This document shows positions 45,625 to 54,312 of a stretch of 64,000 nt of DNA, piece after piece (the stretch's first letter is position 1; every line of letters starts with the position of its first letter). The position numbers and the translations under genes were made by a program. The stretch is taken from positions 38,407 to 102,406 of the forward strand of contig DIUN01000048.1 in the NCBI GenBank assembly GCA_002423025.1, read 5' to 3'. A model generated the notes under the pieces. The model was not told where the DNA came from, did not search any database, and was given only the letters and a program-made list of their open reading frames with translations. The DNA is from Sphingomonadales bacterium UBA6157 (lineage in GTDB: Bacteria > Pseudomonadota > Alphaproteobacteria > Sphingomonadales > Sphingomonadaceae).

Positions 45625-47157
45625 TCACCTGGTGGGCGGCTGCCAGTTGGCGCGAAGCTCGGCTTTCATCACCTTGCCCATGGCATTGCGGGGCAACTCG
45701 GCCATGATCACATAGTGGCGCGGCTGCTTGAAGCGGGCGAGCCGCGGCTGGAGCGCGGCGGCCAGCTCTGCGGTATCGAGGCTGGCGCCTGGCTTGGCCA
45801 CGATCACGGCGACAACGGCCTCGCCGAAGTCCGCATCCGGCACGCCGATGACGGCGCTTTCATCAACGCCGGGCAACTGATCGAGCTCGGATTCGATCTC
45901 GCGAGGGTAGATGTTGTAGCCGCCGGAAATGATCAGGTCCTTGCCGCGGCCGACGATATGGACATAGCCGTCGGCATCTATCAGCCCGAGATCACCGGTG
46001 ATGAAAAAGCCATTGTCGCGCAGGTCCGCAGCCGTCTTCTCCGGGTTGCGCCAATAGCCCTTGAAGACATTTGGCCCGCGGACTTCGATCATGCCGATGG
46101 CGCCCTGTTGCAGCGGCGCGGCGGTATCAGGATCGGTGATGCGGATTTCGGTGCCGGGCAGCGGCGGCCCAACGGTGCCGGGGCGGCGCTCGCCGTCATG
46201 CGGATTGGAAGTGTTCATCAGCGTTTCGGTCATGCCGTAGCGTTCGAGGATGGCGTGGCCGGTGCGGGCGGAAAAAGCGGTGTGGGTTTCCGCCAGCAGC
46301 GGTGCCGAGCCGGAGACGAACAGCCGGATGCTGGCCGTGCTGCTGCGATCAAGCCCCGCCTCCGCCAGCAGGCGTGTGTAGAAGGTCGGCACGCCCATGA
46401 AGACGCTGGCCCCGGGAAGCAGCCGGAGCACTTCGGCAGCATCGAATTTCGGCATGAGGATGAAGGATGCGCCGGCCATCAGCGAGGTGTTGACCGCGAC
46501 GAACAGCCCATGGGCGTGGAACAACGGCAGCGCGTGGAGCAGCACGTCGTCCTTGGTGAAGCGCCATTCCTGCGCAAGCACGGCGGCGTTGGACGTGAAG
46601 TTTCCGCAGGTCAGCATCGCGCCCTTGGGGCGGCCGGTGGTGCCCGAGGTGTAGAGGAAGGCGGCGAGCCGCCCGGCATCAGGGGCTGGGCGCGGCGGCA
46701 CTGCGGCGGTGGTGCCGGCGGCTAGCGCGGCGAGGCTTCCGTCCTGCTGCTGGCCCAGGGTTTCCACAGCAGCGCTGCCGGCCATTGCGCGGGTGGCGGC
46801 AGCGCGGGGCTGCGTCGTCACGATCAGCTTCGGGTCTGAATCCGAGATGAAATAGGCCACCTCGGCATCGGTGTAGCTGGTGTTGATCGGCACGAAGATG
46901 GCGCCCATCCGCAGGCAGGCGAGATAGAGCAGCACGAATTCGACCGACTTTTCAGCCTGCACCAGCACGCGGTCCTGCGGCTCGACGCCGAGGCTGGCGA
47001 TGGCGGCGGCGAAGCGTGCGGCCCCGGCATCGAGGGCCGCATAAGACAGGCTGCGGCCATCTGGCGTGCGAATGGCGGGGCGGGTCGGATCGGCGGCGAC
47101 GACGCTGGAGACCCAATCATAGGGATCAGCGGAGATATCGGTGGGATAGCGGTTCAT
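45625..47157 (-). CDS. matB: malonyl-CoA synthetase
   Basis: A 510-residue acyl-adenylate enzyme closely resembling MatB, which makes malonyl-CoA from malonate, CoA and ATP. Matching stretches are YTSGTTGRPKGAML near residue 152, LLHALPLFHAHGLFVAVN, FMGVPTFYTRLLAEAG, LERYGMTETLMNTSNPHDGER with the malonate-specific region, and the terminal LPRNAMGKVMKAELR with the catalytic Lys. The ATG at 47157 is chosen because longer starts add an unrelated leader. It is divergent from the maleate isomerase gene, with a palindrome at 47220-47234 between them. It could supply malonyl-CoA to the malonyl-CoA reductase encoded 13 kb away. Confidence 0.9.
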   Translation of the reverse strand: MNRYPTDISADPYDWVSSVVAADPTRPAIRTPDGRSLSYAALDAGAARFAAAIASLGVEPQDRVLVQAEKSVEFVLLYLACLRMGAIFVPINTSYTDAEVAYFISDSDPKLIVTTQPRAAATRAMAGSAAVETLGQQQDGSLAALAAGTTAAVPPRPAPDAGRLAAFLYTSGTTGRPKGAMLTCGNFTSNAAVLAQEWRFTKDDVLLHALPLFHAHGLFVAVNTSLMAGASFILMPKFDAAEVLRLLPGASVFMGVPTFYTRLLAEAGLDRSSTASIRLFVSGSAPLLAETHTAFSARTGHAILERYGMTETLMNTSNPHDGERRPGTVGPPLPGTEIRITDPDTAAPLQQGAIGMIEVRGPNVFKGYWRNPEKTAADLRDNGFFITGDLGLIDADGYVHIVGRGKDLIISGGYNIYPREIESELDQLPGVDESAVIGVPDADFGEAVVAVIVAKPGASLDTAELAAALQPRLARFKQPRHYVIMAELPRNAMGKVMKAELRANWQPPTR

Positions 47158-47219
47158 ATGTGCCTCGCTCCTTGCGCATCGCGCCATGCGACAAGGCCCG
47201 GCCGGGTGCAAGCTCGCGA

Positions 47220-47234
47220 TATCACATGGTGATA
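47220..47234. promoter_or_regulatory. TATCAC-ATG-GTGATA palindrome between matB and maleate isomerase genes
   Basis: A perfect 6-bp inverted repeat with a 3-nt spacer in the 156-bp divergent gap, 63 bp from the matB start and 80 bp from the isomerase start. This is a good place to control both directions. The winged-helix gene at 48084 in the isomerase operon is a candidate binder. Confidence 0.55.
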
Positions 47235-47313
47235 CTCGGCCGGGCGGCGGGTTTGGCGCAAGCGCCGAGCATGCCTAGGCTTGATCAGTTGAAAATCGTG
47301 ATGGGGAAGTCCC

Positions 47314-48084
47314 GTGAAGACACAGTTCCGGATCGGGCAGATCGTGCCGAGTTCCAATACCACCATGGAAACCGAGGTGCCGGCGATGTTCCGGGCGCGG
47401 GAGACCATCCTGCCAGAGCGTTTCACTTTTCACTCGAGCCGAATGCGCATGATGAAGGTGACAAAGGAAGAGCTTGCCGCGATGGACGCGCAGAGTGGCC
47501 GTTGCGCCGAGGAACTGGCGGATGCGCGGGTGGACGTCATGGGCTATGCCTGCCTCGTCGCCATCATGTCGCTGGGCCGAGGCTATCATTGCAACAGCGA
47601 GGCCCGGCTCGGCGCGGCGGCTGCAGCCGCTGGTTGCCCGGTTCGGATCGTGACGAGCGCCGGAGCGCTGGTGGATGGCATCAAGGCGCTGGGCTTCGGC
47701 AAGGTGGCGGTTCTTGCCCCGTACATGCGCCCGCTGACGGACCTGGTGGTGGACTATATCGGCGCTGAAGGCATCATCGTGACGGCCAGCCATGCGCTGG
47801 AGATTCCGGACAATCTGGAGGTCGGCCGGCGGGACCCGCTGCAACTTCTGGAAGATGTGAAGCGGCTGGATGTGAGTGGAGCCGATGCGGTGGTGCTGTC
47901 TGCCTGTGTGCAGATGCCGTCACTGGCAGCAATCGCGCGCGCCGAGGACCAGCTTGGCCTCCCGGTTGTTTCGGCAGCTACTTTGACAGTGCGGGCACTG
48001 CTCGAAGCGCTGGGGCTCGATGCGGTTGTGCCGGGAGCCGGAGTGGCGCTGCGGGGGCCGGCATTGAGCATGGCGGCGGCCTAA
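47314..48084 (+). CDS. maleate isomerase (Asp/Glu racemase family)
   Basis: A 256-residue racemase-superfamily enzyme. It starts with the maleate cis-trans isomerase signature VPSSNTTMETEVPAMF. Both catalytic cysteines are present: Cys80 in GYACLVA and Cys198 in SACVQMPS. It would convert maleate to fumarate, as in nicotinate-type or gentisate-type catabolism. Arylmalonate decarboxylase is a less likely alternative because both Cys residues are kept. The start is GTG at 47314 with GGGGAAG upstream. It overlaps the winged-helix gene by 1 bp (TAATG). Confidence 0.85.
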   Translation: MKTQFRIGQIVPSSNTTMETEVPAMFRARETILPERFTFHSSRMRMMKVTKEELAAMDAQSGRCAEELADARVDVMGYACLVAIMSLGRGYHCNSEARLGAAAAAAGCPVRIVTSAGALVDGIKALGFGKVAVLAPYMRPLTDLVVDYIGAEGIIVTASHALEIPDNLEVGRRDPLQLLEDVKRLDVSGADAVVLSACVQMPSLAAIARAEDQLGLPVVSAATLTVRALLEALGLDAVVPGAGVALRGPALSMAAA

Positions 48085-48686
48085 TGGCACGCGCATCGAT
48101 GTTGCGTCACTCGGCCAGTGGGGCTAGCCGGGATGTTGTTGGGCCGGAGCCGGAGACGCAAGTGAGAGCGAAATATTACCGTAGCTGGCATCTTGCCGGG
48201 GATGAAAGCAGCTTCAAGGTCACTGAGTTCGAGTGGACCATGATCCGCTTCTACGAGGCTTTCTCCCGTTGCGTCTCGACCATCGGCGCACTGACCGTCG
48301 ATGCCGACATCAAGTTTTCGGAGCATCTCATTCTTCATGTCATTCGCATGCAGGATCGTCCAAAAAACAGCACGACCATCGCCCGGATGATCAACCGGGA
48401 CGATATCCCGAACATCCAGTACAGCCTGCGCAAGCTGGAGGCGGCCAACCTTATCGAGAAGACAAAGGAAACTTCGGGCAAGACCTTTGCCTATGCCGTG
48501 ACGGAGCTTGGCGCGCGGGTAACGGACGAATATGCCGCCATCCGCTCGGAGGTGCTGCTGGAGAATCTTGGTACCATCGGCAGCTTCGATGCCCAGATCA
48601 CCAAGATGACCCAGCTGCTCGGCGTCATGACCGGCATCTATGAAAAAGCGGCGCGCAATTCCGCGACATTCAGCAAGGACGATTGA
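48084..48686 (+). CDS. winged-helix (MarR-like) transcriptional regulator
   Basis: A 200-residue DNA-binding protein with a winged helix-turn-helix: STTIARMINRDDIPNIQYSLRKLEAANLIEK near residues 90-120, followed by the wing TSGKTFAYAVTELG. The N-terminal ~35 residues are extra. It starts at the last base of the isomerase stop, so it is co-translated, and it precedes an MDR oxidoreductase gene. It may control the matB/isomerase divergent promoter via the TATCAC palindrome, which is an inference from position. Confidence 0.83.
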   Translation: MARASMLRHSASGASRDVVGPEPETQVRAKYYRSWHLAGDESSFKVTEFEWTMIRFYEAFSRCVSTIGALTVDADIKFSEHLILHVIRMQDRPKNSTTIARMINRDDIPNIQYSLRKLEAANLIEKTKETSGKTFAYAVTELGARVTDEYAAIRSEVLLENLGTIGSFDAQITKMTQLLGVMTGIYEKAARNSATFSKDD

Positions 48687-48688
48687 TC

Positions 48689-49681
48689 ATGCGGCGTTGG
48701 ACTGTACGCGGCGGTGTGCTGGCGATGGACGAGGCCGCAGTTCCAGTTCCCGGGCCGGGCGAAGTGCGGGTGGCGATGAAGGCTGCTGCCATCAACGCGC
48801 GCGATATCGGCATCCAGGCCGGCTTCTACCCGAGCACAGCGGGCGTGTTGGCGCTCTCCGATGGCGCCGGCGTTGTCGAGGCGCTCGGCGAGGGCGTGAC
48901 CGAATGGGCGGTGGGTGATGCCGTTGTCACCTGCTTCTATCCCTATTGGGAGAGCGGCCCCGCCAATGCGCTCAATCATCGGGCATCGCTTGGCTGCGAA
49001 GTCGATGGTGTGCTCGCCGAGCATGTGATCGTGCAGGCCTCGGGGCTGGTCGCCAAGCCGCGCACACTTGATTTAGCGGAAGCCGCGACGCTGCCTTGCG
49101 CGGCGTTGACAGCGTGGACGGCGCTTTTCACGGAAGGCCAGCTCAAGCCCGGCCAGCACGTGCTCATCCAGGGCACTGGCGGTGTGGCGAGCTTTGCGTT
49201 GATGTTCGCCAAGCTGGCGGGCGCCGAAGTGACTGTCATTTCCAGCAGTGATACGCGGTTGGAGCAGGCCAGGGCTATGGGAGCCGACCATGGCATCAAC
49301 TATGCCACCACGCCCGATTGGGAGGCCCCGGTGCTGGCGCAGACGGGCGGGCGGGGCGTTGACCTTGTCATCGAGCTGGGAGGCGCGGCGACTCTGACGA
49401 AGTCCACCATGTGCGTGGCAGTTGGCGGACGGATCTGCGTGATCGGCTTGCTCGGCGGCCCGGTAGCGACGTTCCCGGTTGTAAATCTGCTGGCCCGGCA
49501 CATTGCCATCAACGGCATAACCGTTGGCCACCGTGAGGATTTCCGCGCCATGAATGCCGCAATCGATGCGGCGGGTCTCAAGCCGATGATCGCAGCCCGC
49601 TTCGGGTTCGGCGAAGCGGATGCGGCTTATGCGACGCTGGCTGCAGGGGGGCAGTTCGGCAAGGTCGTCGTCGAATTCTGA
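48689..49681 (+). CDS. zinc-independent MDR-family NAD(P)H oxidoreductase
   Basis: A 330-residue medium-chain dehydrogenase/quinone oxidoreductase-like protein. VPVPGPGEVRVAMKAAAINARDIGIQ near residues 20-45 is the usual N-terminal region. The Rossmann motif is LIQGTGGVASFALMFAKLAGAEV near 155. The structural-zinc Cys cluster of alcohol dehydrogenases is absent. It likely reduces a conjugated carbonyl or alkene intermediate, but the substrate cannot be inferred. The ATG at 48689 lies 2 bp after the regulator stop with an AGGA ribosome binding site. A TTG at 48683 is in frame. Confidence 0.85.
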   Translation: MRRWTVRGGVLAMDEAAVPVPGPGEVRVAMKAAAINARDIGIQAGFYPSTAGVLALSDGAGVVEALGEGVTEWAVGDAVVTCFYPYWESGPANALNHRASLGCEVDGVLAEHVIVQASGLVAKPRTLDLAEAATLPCAALTAWTALFTEGQLKPGQHVLIQGTGGVASFALMFAKLAGAEVTVISSSDTRLEQARAMGADHGINYATTPDWEAPVLAQTGGRGVDLVIELGGAATLTKSTMCVAVGGRICVIGLLGGPVATFPVVNLLARHIAINGITVGHREDFRAMNAAIDAAGLKPMIAARFGFGEADAAYATLAAGGQFGKVVVEF

Positions 49682-49715
49682 TCGATGCTACCCCGCAAGC
49701 GGAGGAGAGACTGCC

Positions 49716-51047
49716 TCACAACCCCAGCTCCTCGCGCGGTCGGGTGAGAGTGTCGATCACGGCGTACATGATCTTTTTCGCGCATGGCATCAGGTCCGGC
49801 ACATAGGTCGCCCCCATGCCGCCCAGGCCTTCGGCCACCGGCTCGGGTGAGCCTGTGGCGGGCCAAGGCCAGCCGATGCGGGCAGTGGGTACGCCGAGGC
49901 GGCGCAGCATGGCGCCATCGGTCTGCCCGCCGAGCAAATCAGGCGTGGTGTAGGGCTTGCCCTCCAGCGTTTCCCAGCCGCGCCGGGCTGACTGGATGAT
50001 CCAGTTGGCCTCATCAGTGGTGCCGCCGGGGGTGGAGCCGTACATCTCCCACTCCAATTCCATGCTCGGGTGCCGGCGCGCCAGATCGGCCATGAAGCTG
50101 GCGAACTGGGCCTTCACATTCGCCGGCGTCGTGCGTGGGTTGATGCGCACGTCGAAGAAGATTTCGGTGGCTGCTGTGGGGAAGGTGGGCCGATTGGGCC
50201 AGCCGCCGCGCACACCGCCGATCCAGCCGTGCGGCTTGATGACGCCCGAGGTGTTACGCTCGGCATAATCGATCAGCCAGGCTTCCAGCTCCTGGATAAC
50301 GGTAGCAGCCGGCACAACCGAACTGCGGAACTCGGGCAGCCCCCGCGGTACGCCAGCATAGCCCAGCGTGCCCTTAACGGTGATTTTGAACCAGCCCATG
50401 CCGGGCTCTTCATGATAGACCCAGTTCCACGGCTTCATGATGATGGCGAAGTCCGGTGCCATGCCCCGCATCAGCAGGTGGGTGACGCCGTTGGACATGC
50501 CGGCATTGTCACGCTCCGGCACGTTGACCGGCATGCCGCCGTCGGCAAAGCCGACATTGAGATCACCGATGGTCGGGACGCCGGCTTCCACCAGCGCCCT
50601 GGCGATCTCGCTCAGTGTGGCAACCATGGCCTTGGGGTTGGAGGAGCCGAGGCCGTATATCCAGTCACCGATCTGCTTGGCGCGGGGTGCGAGGTCGGCG
50701 AACATCTTCGGCCCGGCCCAGGGGTAGTCGCTGGCATCGCCCTCAAGGTGCGTGTCGATAGGAGCGTAGAGCAGCAGCGTCGCGCCGCCGCCGCTGCCGC
50801 GATGCTCGGCGAGCACATTGCCTGTGGTTTCGCTCATCGGTTTGTAGGCAGAGCGCAGGCCGGCCTCGCCGAGGTAGCCCGCCACATATTCGGCAGCACC
50901 GCGGGTGGCACCGGTGGGGCTGTGGATATCGGTGAGGGCGAACAGCATCCGCGCCAGCCTGTCCTTGTCCAGCTTGGAGCAGGCGGCTTCATACCAGCGC
51001 TGCTGATCGGCTGAGAAGGGGGCGGATGTGGTGGGCTGCATGGTCAC
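49716..51047 (-). CDS. M20-family metallohydrolase
   Basis: A 443-residue zinc amidohydrolase of the M20/M28-like family. The metal-binding DTHLEGD is near residue 103, and GGMPVNVPERDN and MKPWNWVYHEEPGMGW are near 180 and 223. The dimerisation domain follows around 230-350. Family members remove N-acyl groups from amino compounds. It is 7 bp after the amidase gene at the 3' end of the Rieske operon, so a step releasing an amine or acid from an amide intermediate is plausible. The substrate is unknown. Confidence 0.85.
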   Translation of the reverse strand: MTMQPTTSAPFSADQQRWYEAACSKLDKDRLARMLFALTDIHSPTGATRGAAEYVAGYLGEAGLRSAYKPMSETTGNVLAEHRGSGGGATLLLYAPIDTHLEGDASDYPWAGPKMFADLAPRAKQIGDWIYGLGSSNPKAMVATLSEIARALVEAGVPTIGDLNVGFADGGMPVNVPERDNAGMSNGVTHLLMRGMAPDFAIIMKPWNWVYHEEPGMGWFKITVKGTLGYAGVPRGLPEFRSSVVPAATVIQELEAWLIDYAERNTSGVIKPHGWIGGVRGGWPNRPTFPTAATEIFFDVRINPRTTPANVKAQFASFMADLARRHPSMELEWEMYGSTPGGTTDEANWIIQSARRGWETLEGKPYTTPDLLGGQTDGAMLRRLGVPTARIGWPWPATGSPEPVAEGLGGMGATYVPDLMPCAKKIMYAVIDTLTRPREELGL

Positions 51048-51054
51048 GATTCCC

Positions 51055-52344
51055 TCAGGCGGGGTTGATCTTGGCGAGAAGCTCTTGCGTCAGCGCGATG
51101 AGCCGGCGGTCGGTATGGACAGGGCCGATGAGTTGCAGGCCAAGCGGCATTCCCTCGTCCGTTCCCCAAGGGAAGCCAAGGCAGGGCGTGCCGATCGCAG
51201 TCCAGATGCGGCTGAAGATCGGGTCGCCCGTACTGTCCAGGCCCTTTGGCGCGATGCCGGGCGCCGCCGGGCTGAGCAGTGCGGCGGCGCCTTCGAACAG
51301 CCGGGGCAGGGCAGCGCGGGCGGCAGCGAGGCCGGCAATGGCCTCGGCATAGTCCGCATCGGTTATGGCCGCGCCGGCATCCACCAACGCGCTGAAAGCT
51401 GCACTGACGCTGTCGGGATAGCGATCACGGATGTGGCCGAGGCTCACGAAGACTTCGCGGCGATGGATGACGGTCTGATAGTCGAGAAGCGCTTCCACCT
51501 CTGCCGGCAGCGCGCGCTCGATTACAGGGATGCCGGCCGCGGAAAGTGCTTTGGCGCAGCTCTCCAGGGCTTGCTGCATGGCAGGCGTGGCGTGCCCCCA
51601 GGCAGCGGTGCGGGTGATGACGATGGCCTCGCCGCTGGGGACCGGAAGCGGCGCGGGGGCCGGGGCCAGCACGGCATCGATCAGCAGCAGGTCTGGCAGG
51701 GAGCGGGAGAAGATCCCTATGGTATCGAGCGTTGGCGAAGTGGTCTTGGTGCCATCTGTCGGATAGCGGCCGATACTCGGCTTGAACCCATGGATGCCGC
51801 AAAAGCTGCCGGGCCGCAGGGTAGAGCCGACCGTCTGGGTGCCGAGCGACAGCGGCACATGACGATCCGCGACCGCCGCAGCTGAGCCGCTGGAGGAGCC
51901 GCCGGGGGTGCGGCCGGCATCAAGCGGATTGCTGGTGGGGCCAGGGTGATAGGTGGCGAACTCCGCTGTGACGGTCTTGCCGATGATGATGGCGCCGGCT
52001 TCGCGGAGCAGGGTGACGCAGCGGGCGTCCGCAGCTGGCTGGTGGCCGGCAAAGGCCGGAGAGCCATAAGCGGTGGGCATGTCTGCCGTGTCGAGCACAT
52101 CCTTGATGCCGATGGGGATGCCGTGAAGCGGGCTTAACGGCGCGACAGCATCACAGGCGGCTGCGGCAGCCATGGCTTCTGCTTCCGCGACATGCGCCCA
52201 GGCGCGGACTGCCGGCTCTCGGGCCGCAATGCGGTCGAGGCAGGCGCGCAGCAGTGTCTGGGCGCTGAGATGCCCAGCCCGCATCAGCACGCCAGCTTCG
52301 GAGGCGCTGAGCGAACTGAGGTCGCGGCTCAGGTTCGTGGTCAT
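51055..52344 (-). CDS. amidase (amidase-signature family)
   Basis: A 429-residue serine amidase of the GatA/AS family. The catalytic Lys is in LHGIPIGIKDVLDT near residue 78. The cis-Ser/Ser region is PGGSSSGSAAAVADRHVPLSLGTQTVGS near residues 149-176. The enzyme hydrolyses amides or aryl amides. It overlaps the extradiol dioxygenase gene by 4 bp and is followed by the M20 gene, so it belongs to the Rieske oxygenase operon. GatA of the tRNA amidotransferase is unlikely, since no gatB or gatC is near. Confidence 0.88.
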   Translation of the reverse strand: MTTNLSRDLSSLSASEAGVLMRAGHLSAQTLLRACLDRIAAREPAVRAWAHVAEAEAMAAAAACDAVAPLSPLHGIPIGIKDVLDTADMPTAYGSPAFAGHQPAADARCVTLLREAGAIIIGKTVTAEFATYHPGPTSNPLDAGRTPGGSSSGSAAAVADRHVPLSLGTQTVGSTLRPGSFCGIHGFKPSIGRYPTDGTKTTSPTLDTIGIFSRSLPDLLLIDAVLAPAPAPLPVPSGEAIVITRTAAWGHATPAMQQALESCAKALSAAGIPVIERALPAEVEALLDYQTVIHRREVFVSLGHIRDRYPDSVSAAFSALVDAGAAITDADYAEAIAGLAAARAALPRLFEGAAALLSPAAPGIAPKGLDSTGDPIFSRIWTAIGTPCLGFPWGTDEGMPLGLQLIGPVHTDRRLIALTQELLAKINPA

Positions 52345-53207
52345 GCTGGCGGCCGATGGCCGAAGAGCATCGGCTGGTCATAGGTGCGGACCTTCCAGTC
52401 ACCCTCGATGACCCGGCCGCCAAAACCGTATTCGATGGCGAAACCAGACGGCGTGAAGGTGTAGAAACTTTGCATATGGTCGTTCGAGTGCTTGCCCATG
52501 TCGAGCATCACCGGGTAGCCGGCGTCGCGCACGATGTCGTAGGCGGTACCGATATCATCGAAGCTGCGTGCCTCGATCATGATGTGGTTCAGGTCCCCGC
52601 CCTTGAGTGGGCCAAATTCGTTCATGATGGCAAGGGTGTGGTGACGCGGGTTGCAGTGCAGGAAGGTGGCGTCGATCCCGTCCCAGATGATGTAGTCCGA
52701 TATCTTGAAGCCCAGCATTTCAGTGTAGAATGCCACTGTGGCGGCCGGGTCGGAGGCGCTGAACACGATATGGCCAAGGCCGAGTGTGCCCGTGTTGTAG
52801 CCCGAGATCGGGCGCGTGGCGGCAAGTGGCACGTTGCACGCCGAGGGCGCATAGAACAGCTCGGTTTCGAGACCAAGGTTGGGCTCGTGGAAGCGCCAGA
52901 GTTCACGCACCCGGCGTTCCAGCTTCAGAGCGTCCGAGCCTTCCGTTACCTCTATGCCGGCGGCACGAAGCTTGCTGACAAGCGCCTGCAACGAGGCCGA
53001 GGATTGCATCTCCCAACCGACGCTGCGCAGCTGGTTGCTGGCTGCGGGGTAGAGGCTGAAGCGGTGGTGGAACTCGTCCATCTTGAGGTCCACGGCGCCA
53101 TCGGCGCGAGGCTTGGGCTCAAGCCCGAAAATGCTGGTGACAAAGCGCAGCCAACCTTCCATGTCGGCGACATCGAGATTGACATAGCCCAGGCTGGAGA
53201 CGGTCAT
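52341..53207 (-). CDS. type I extradiol dioxygenase (VOC fold)
   Basis: A 288-residue two-domain extradiol ring-cleavage dioxygenase of the BphC type. Each half has a vicinal-oxygen-chelate module. The catalytic C-terminal domain shows LGHIVFSASDP, NPRHHTLAIM and GFAIEYGFGG, giving the expected His-His-Glu Fe(II) site. It opens a catechol meta to the hydroxyls. The ATG at 53207 has AAAGGAA upstream. An in-frame ATG 18 bp earlier is poorer. It follows the ferredoxin reductase gene by 22 bp and overlaps the amidase by 4 bp. This fold is unrelated to the LigB-type AmnBA, so the cluster has two ring-cleavage systems. Confidence 0.9.
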   Translation of the reverse strand: MTVSSLGYVNLDVADMEGWLRFVTSIFGLEPKPRADGAVDLKMDEFHHRFSLYPAASNQLRSVGWEMQSSASLQALVSKLRAAGIEVTEGSDALKLERRVRELWRFHEPNLGLETELFYAPSACNVPLAATRPISGYNTGTLGLGHIVFSASDPAATVAFYTEMLGFKISDYIIWDGIDATFLHCNPRHHTLAIMNEFGPLKGGDLNHIMIEARSFDDIGTAYDIVRDAGYPVMLDMGKHSNDHMQSFYTFTPSGFAIEYGFGGRVIEGDWKVRTYDQPMLFGHRPPA

Positions 53208-53229
53208 CTCTGGTTCCTTTTTCATGAAA

Positions 53230-54312
53230 TCAGGTGCTTGCGACGAATTGTTCGGCGAAGATGTTTTCGGGCGAAAGCCCGGCGGCTTCCAGCGCATCCC
53301 GAGCCGCGCTCACCATGCCGGGCGGCCCGCAGAGGTAAGCAACACTGGCCGGGTCAATCGGGCCGTCCAGGATCGCGGCCACGGGGTTGCCGACGCGCAC
53401 GCCATCTTCTGGCGCGCCGCGATCGATGCTGATGCGGGTTTCAAGGCTCGGCATCCAGTGCTGGCGCAACTCCAGCGGCTCGAGATGGAAGAGCCCGTCG
53501 CGCGTGGCGCAGCCGAAGCTGAGCACGATCTTTGGTTTGCGGCCGGGGCGAGCGCGGAGCGTGTCTATCATCGAGAGCATTGGCGCCAGGCCTGTGCCAC
53601 CCGCGACCATCAGGTGTGGTATCGTAGCTGGAGCTGCCCGCAGGAAGAAGCTGCCGTAGGGACCCGAGAGTGAGACAACGTCCTCTGGCCGGGCACGATT
53701 GCGCAGCCAGTCCGAGGTCAGGCCATCCGGCAACAGCCGAATGAGCAGCTCGATGCGTGGCAGGTCCGCTACGGTGCTGGCGATCGAGTAGCTGCGCATC
53801 GCATCGCTGCCGGGGACCTTGATCTGAATGAACTGGCCGGGCTTGAAATCCAGCCAGAAGCCGTCCGCGAGCTCCAGCTCCAGCCGCACGACATCGCTGG
53901 CCAGTTGCTCGATCGTGTTGATGAAGGCCTGCGCCTCTGTGGCCGCGCCAATGCTGGTGCTGCCATAGGGAAGGGTAAAGCTGGCTGGGCCACTTGCTTC
54001 GGTGAGACACAGCAGCCGATGCCCGGCGGCCTTTTCGCTGGCGAGCAGCGAGCAACTGCCAGAGCGCATTTCGGCACTGCCTGAGGTGAGCCTGGCGATA
54101 CAGCTGGTGCAGCTTCCCGAGCGGCACTGGTGCGAGATGCCAACGCCGGCGGCGATTGCGGCATCGAGCACGAGCTCACCCTCCGCCACCTGGAGCACAC
54201 GCTCCACGCCATCGGAAAAGTGCAGGGCCACGGTATGGACCGCGCCGGAGGAAGCCGGCCCATCGCCACCGGACAGTGGCACCGGGGCGATGGGCCGAGC
54301 GATATCAGTCAT
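53230..54312 (-). CDS. ferredoxin-NAD(P)H oxidoreductase of the Rieske system
   Basis: A 360-residue electron-transfer protein with an N-terminal plant-type [2Fe-2S] ferredoxin domain (CRSGSCTSCIARLTSGS near residues 60-76, last Cys in HRLLCLTEA). An FAD-binding domain follows (RSYSIASTV near 186) and an NAD(P)-binding domain (MVAGGTGLAPMLSMI near 245). It resembles BenC/VanB-related reductases of two-component oxygenases. Its start overlaps the Rieske oxygenase gene stop by 8 bp (ATGACTGA), so the two are co-translated and form a two-component system without a separate ferredoxin. Confidence 0.9.
   Translation of the reverse strand: MTDIARPIAPVPLSGGDGPASSGAVHTVALHFSDGVERVLQVAEGELVLDAAIAAGVGISHQCRSGSCTSCIARLTSGSAEMRSGSCSLLASEKAAGHRLLCLTEASGPASFTLPYGSTSIGAATEAQAFINTIEQLASDVVRLELELADGFWLDFKPGQFIQIKVPGSDAMRSYSIASTVADLPRIELLIRLLPDGLTSDWLRNRARPEDVVSLSGPYGSFFLRAAPATIPHLMVAGGTGLAPMLSMIDTLRARPGRKPKIVLSFGCATRDGLFHLEPLELRQHWMPSLETRISIDRGAPEDGVRVGNPVAAILDGPIDPASVAYLCGPPGMVSAARDALEAAGLSPENIFAEQFVAST

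Noticed and set aside
44425..46725. A 766-codon plus-strand open frame across the CrtC-like and matB genes.
   Set aside because: It spans two real genes on the other strand, is rich in Gly/Arg/His and has no recognisable domain.
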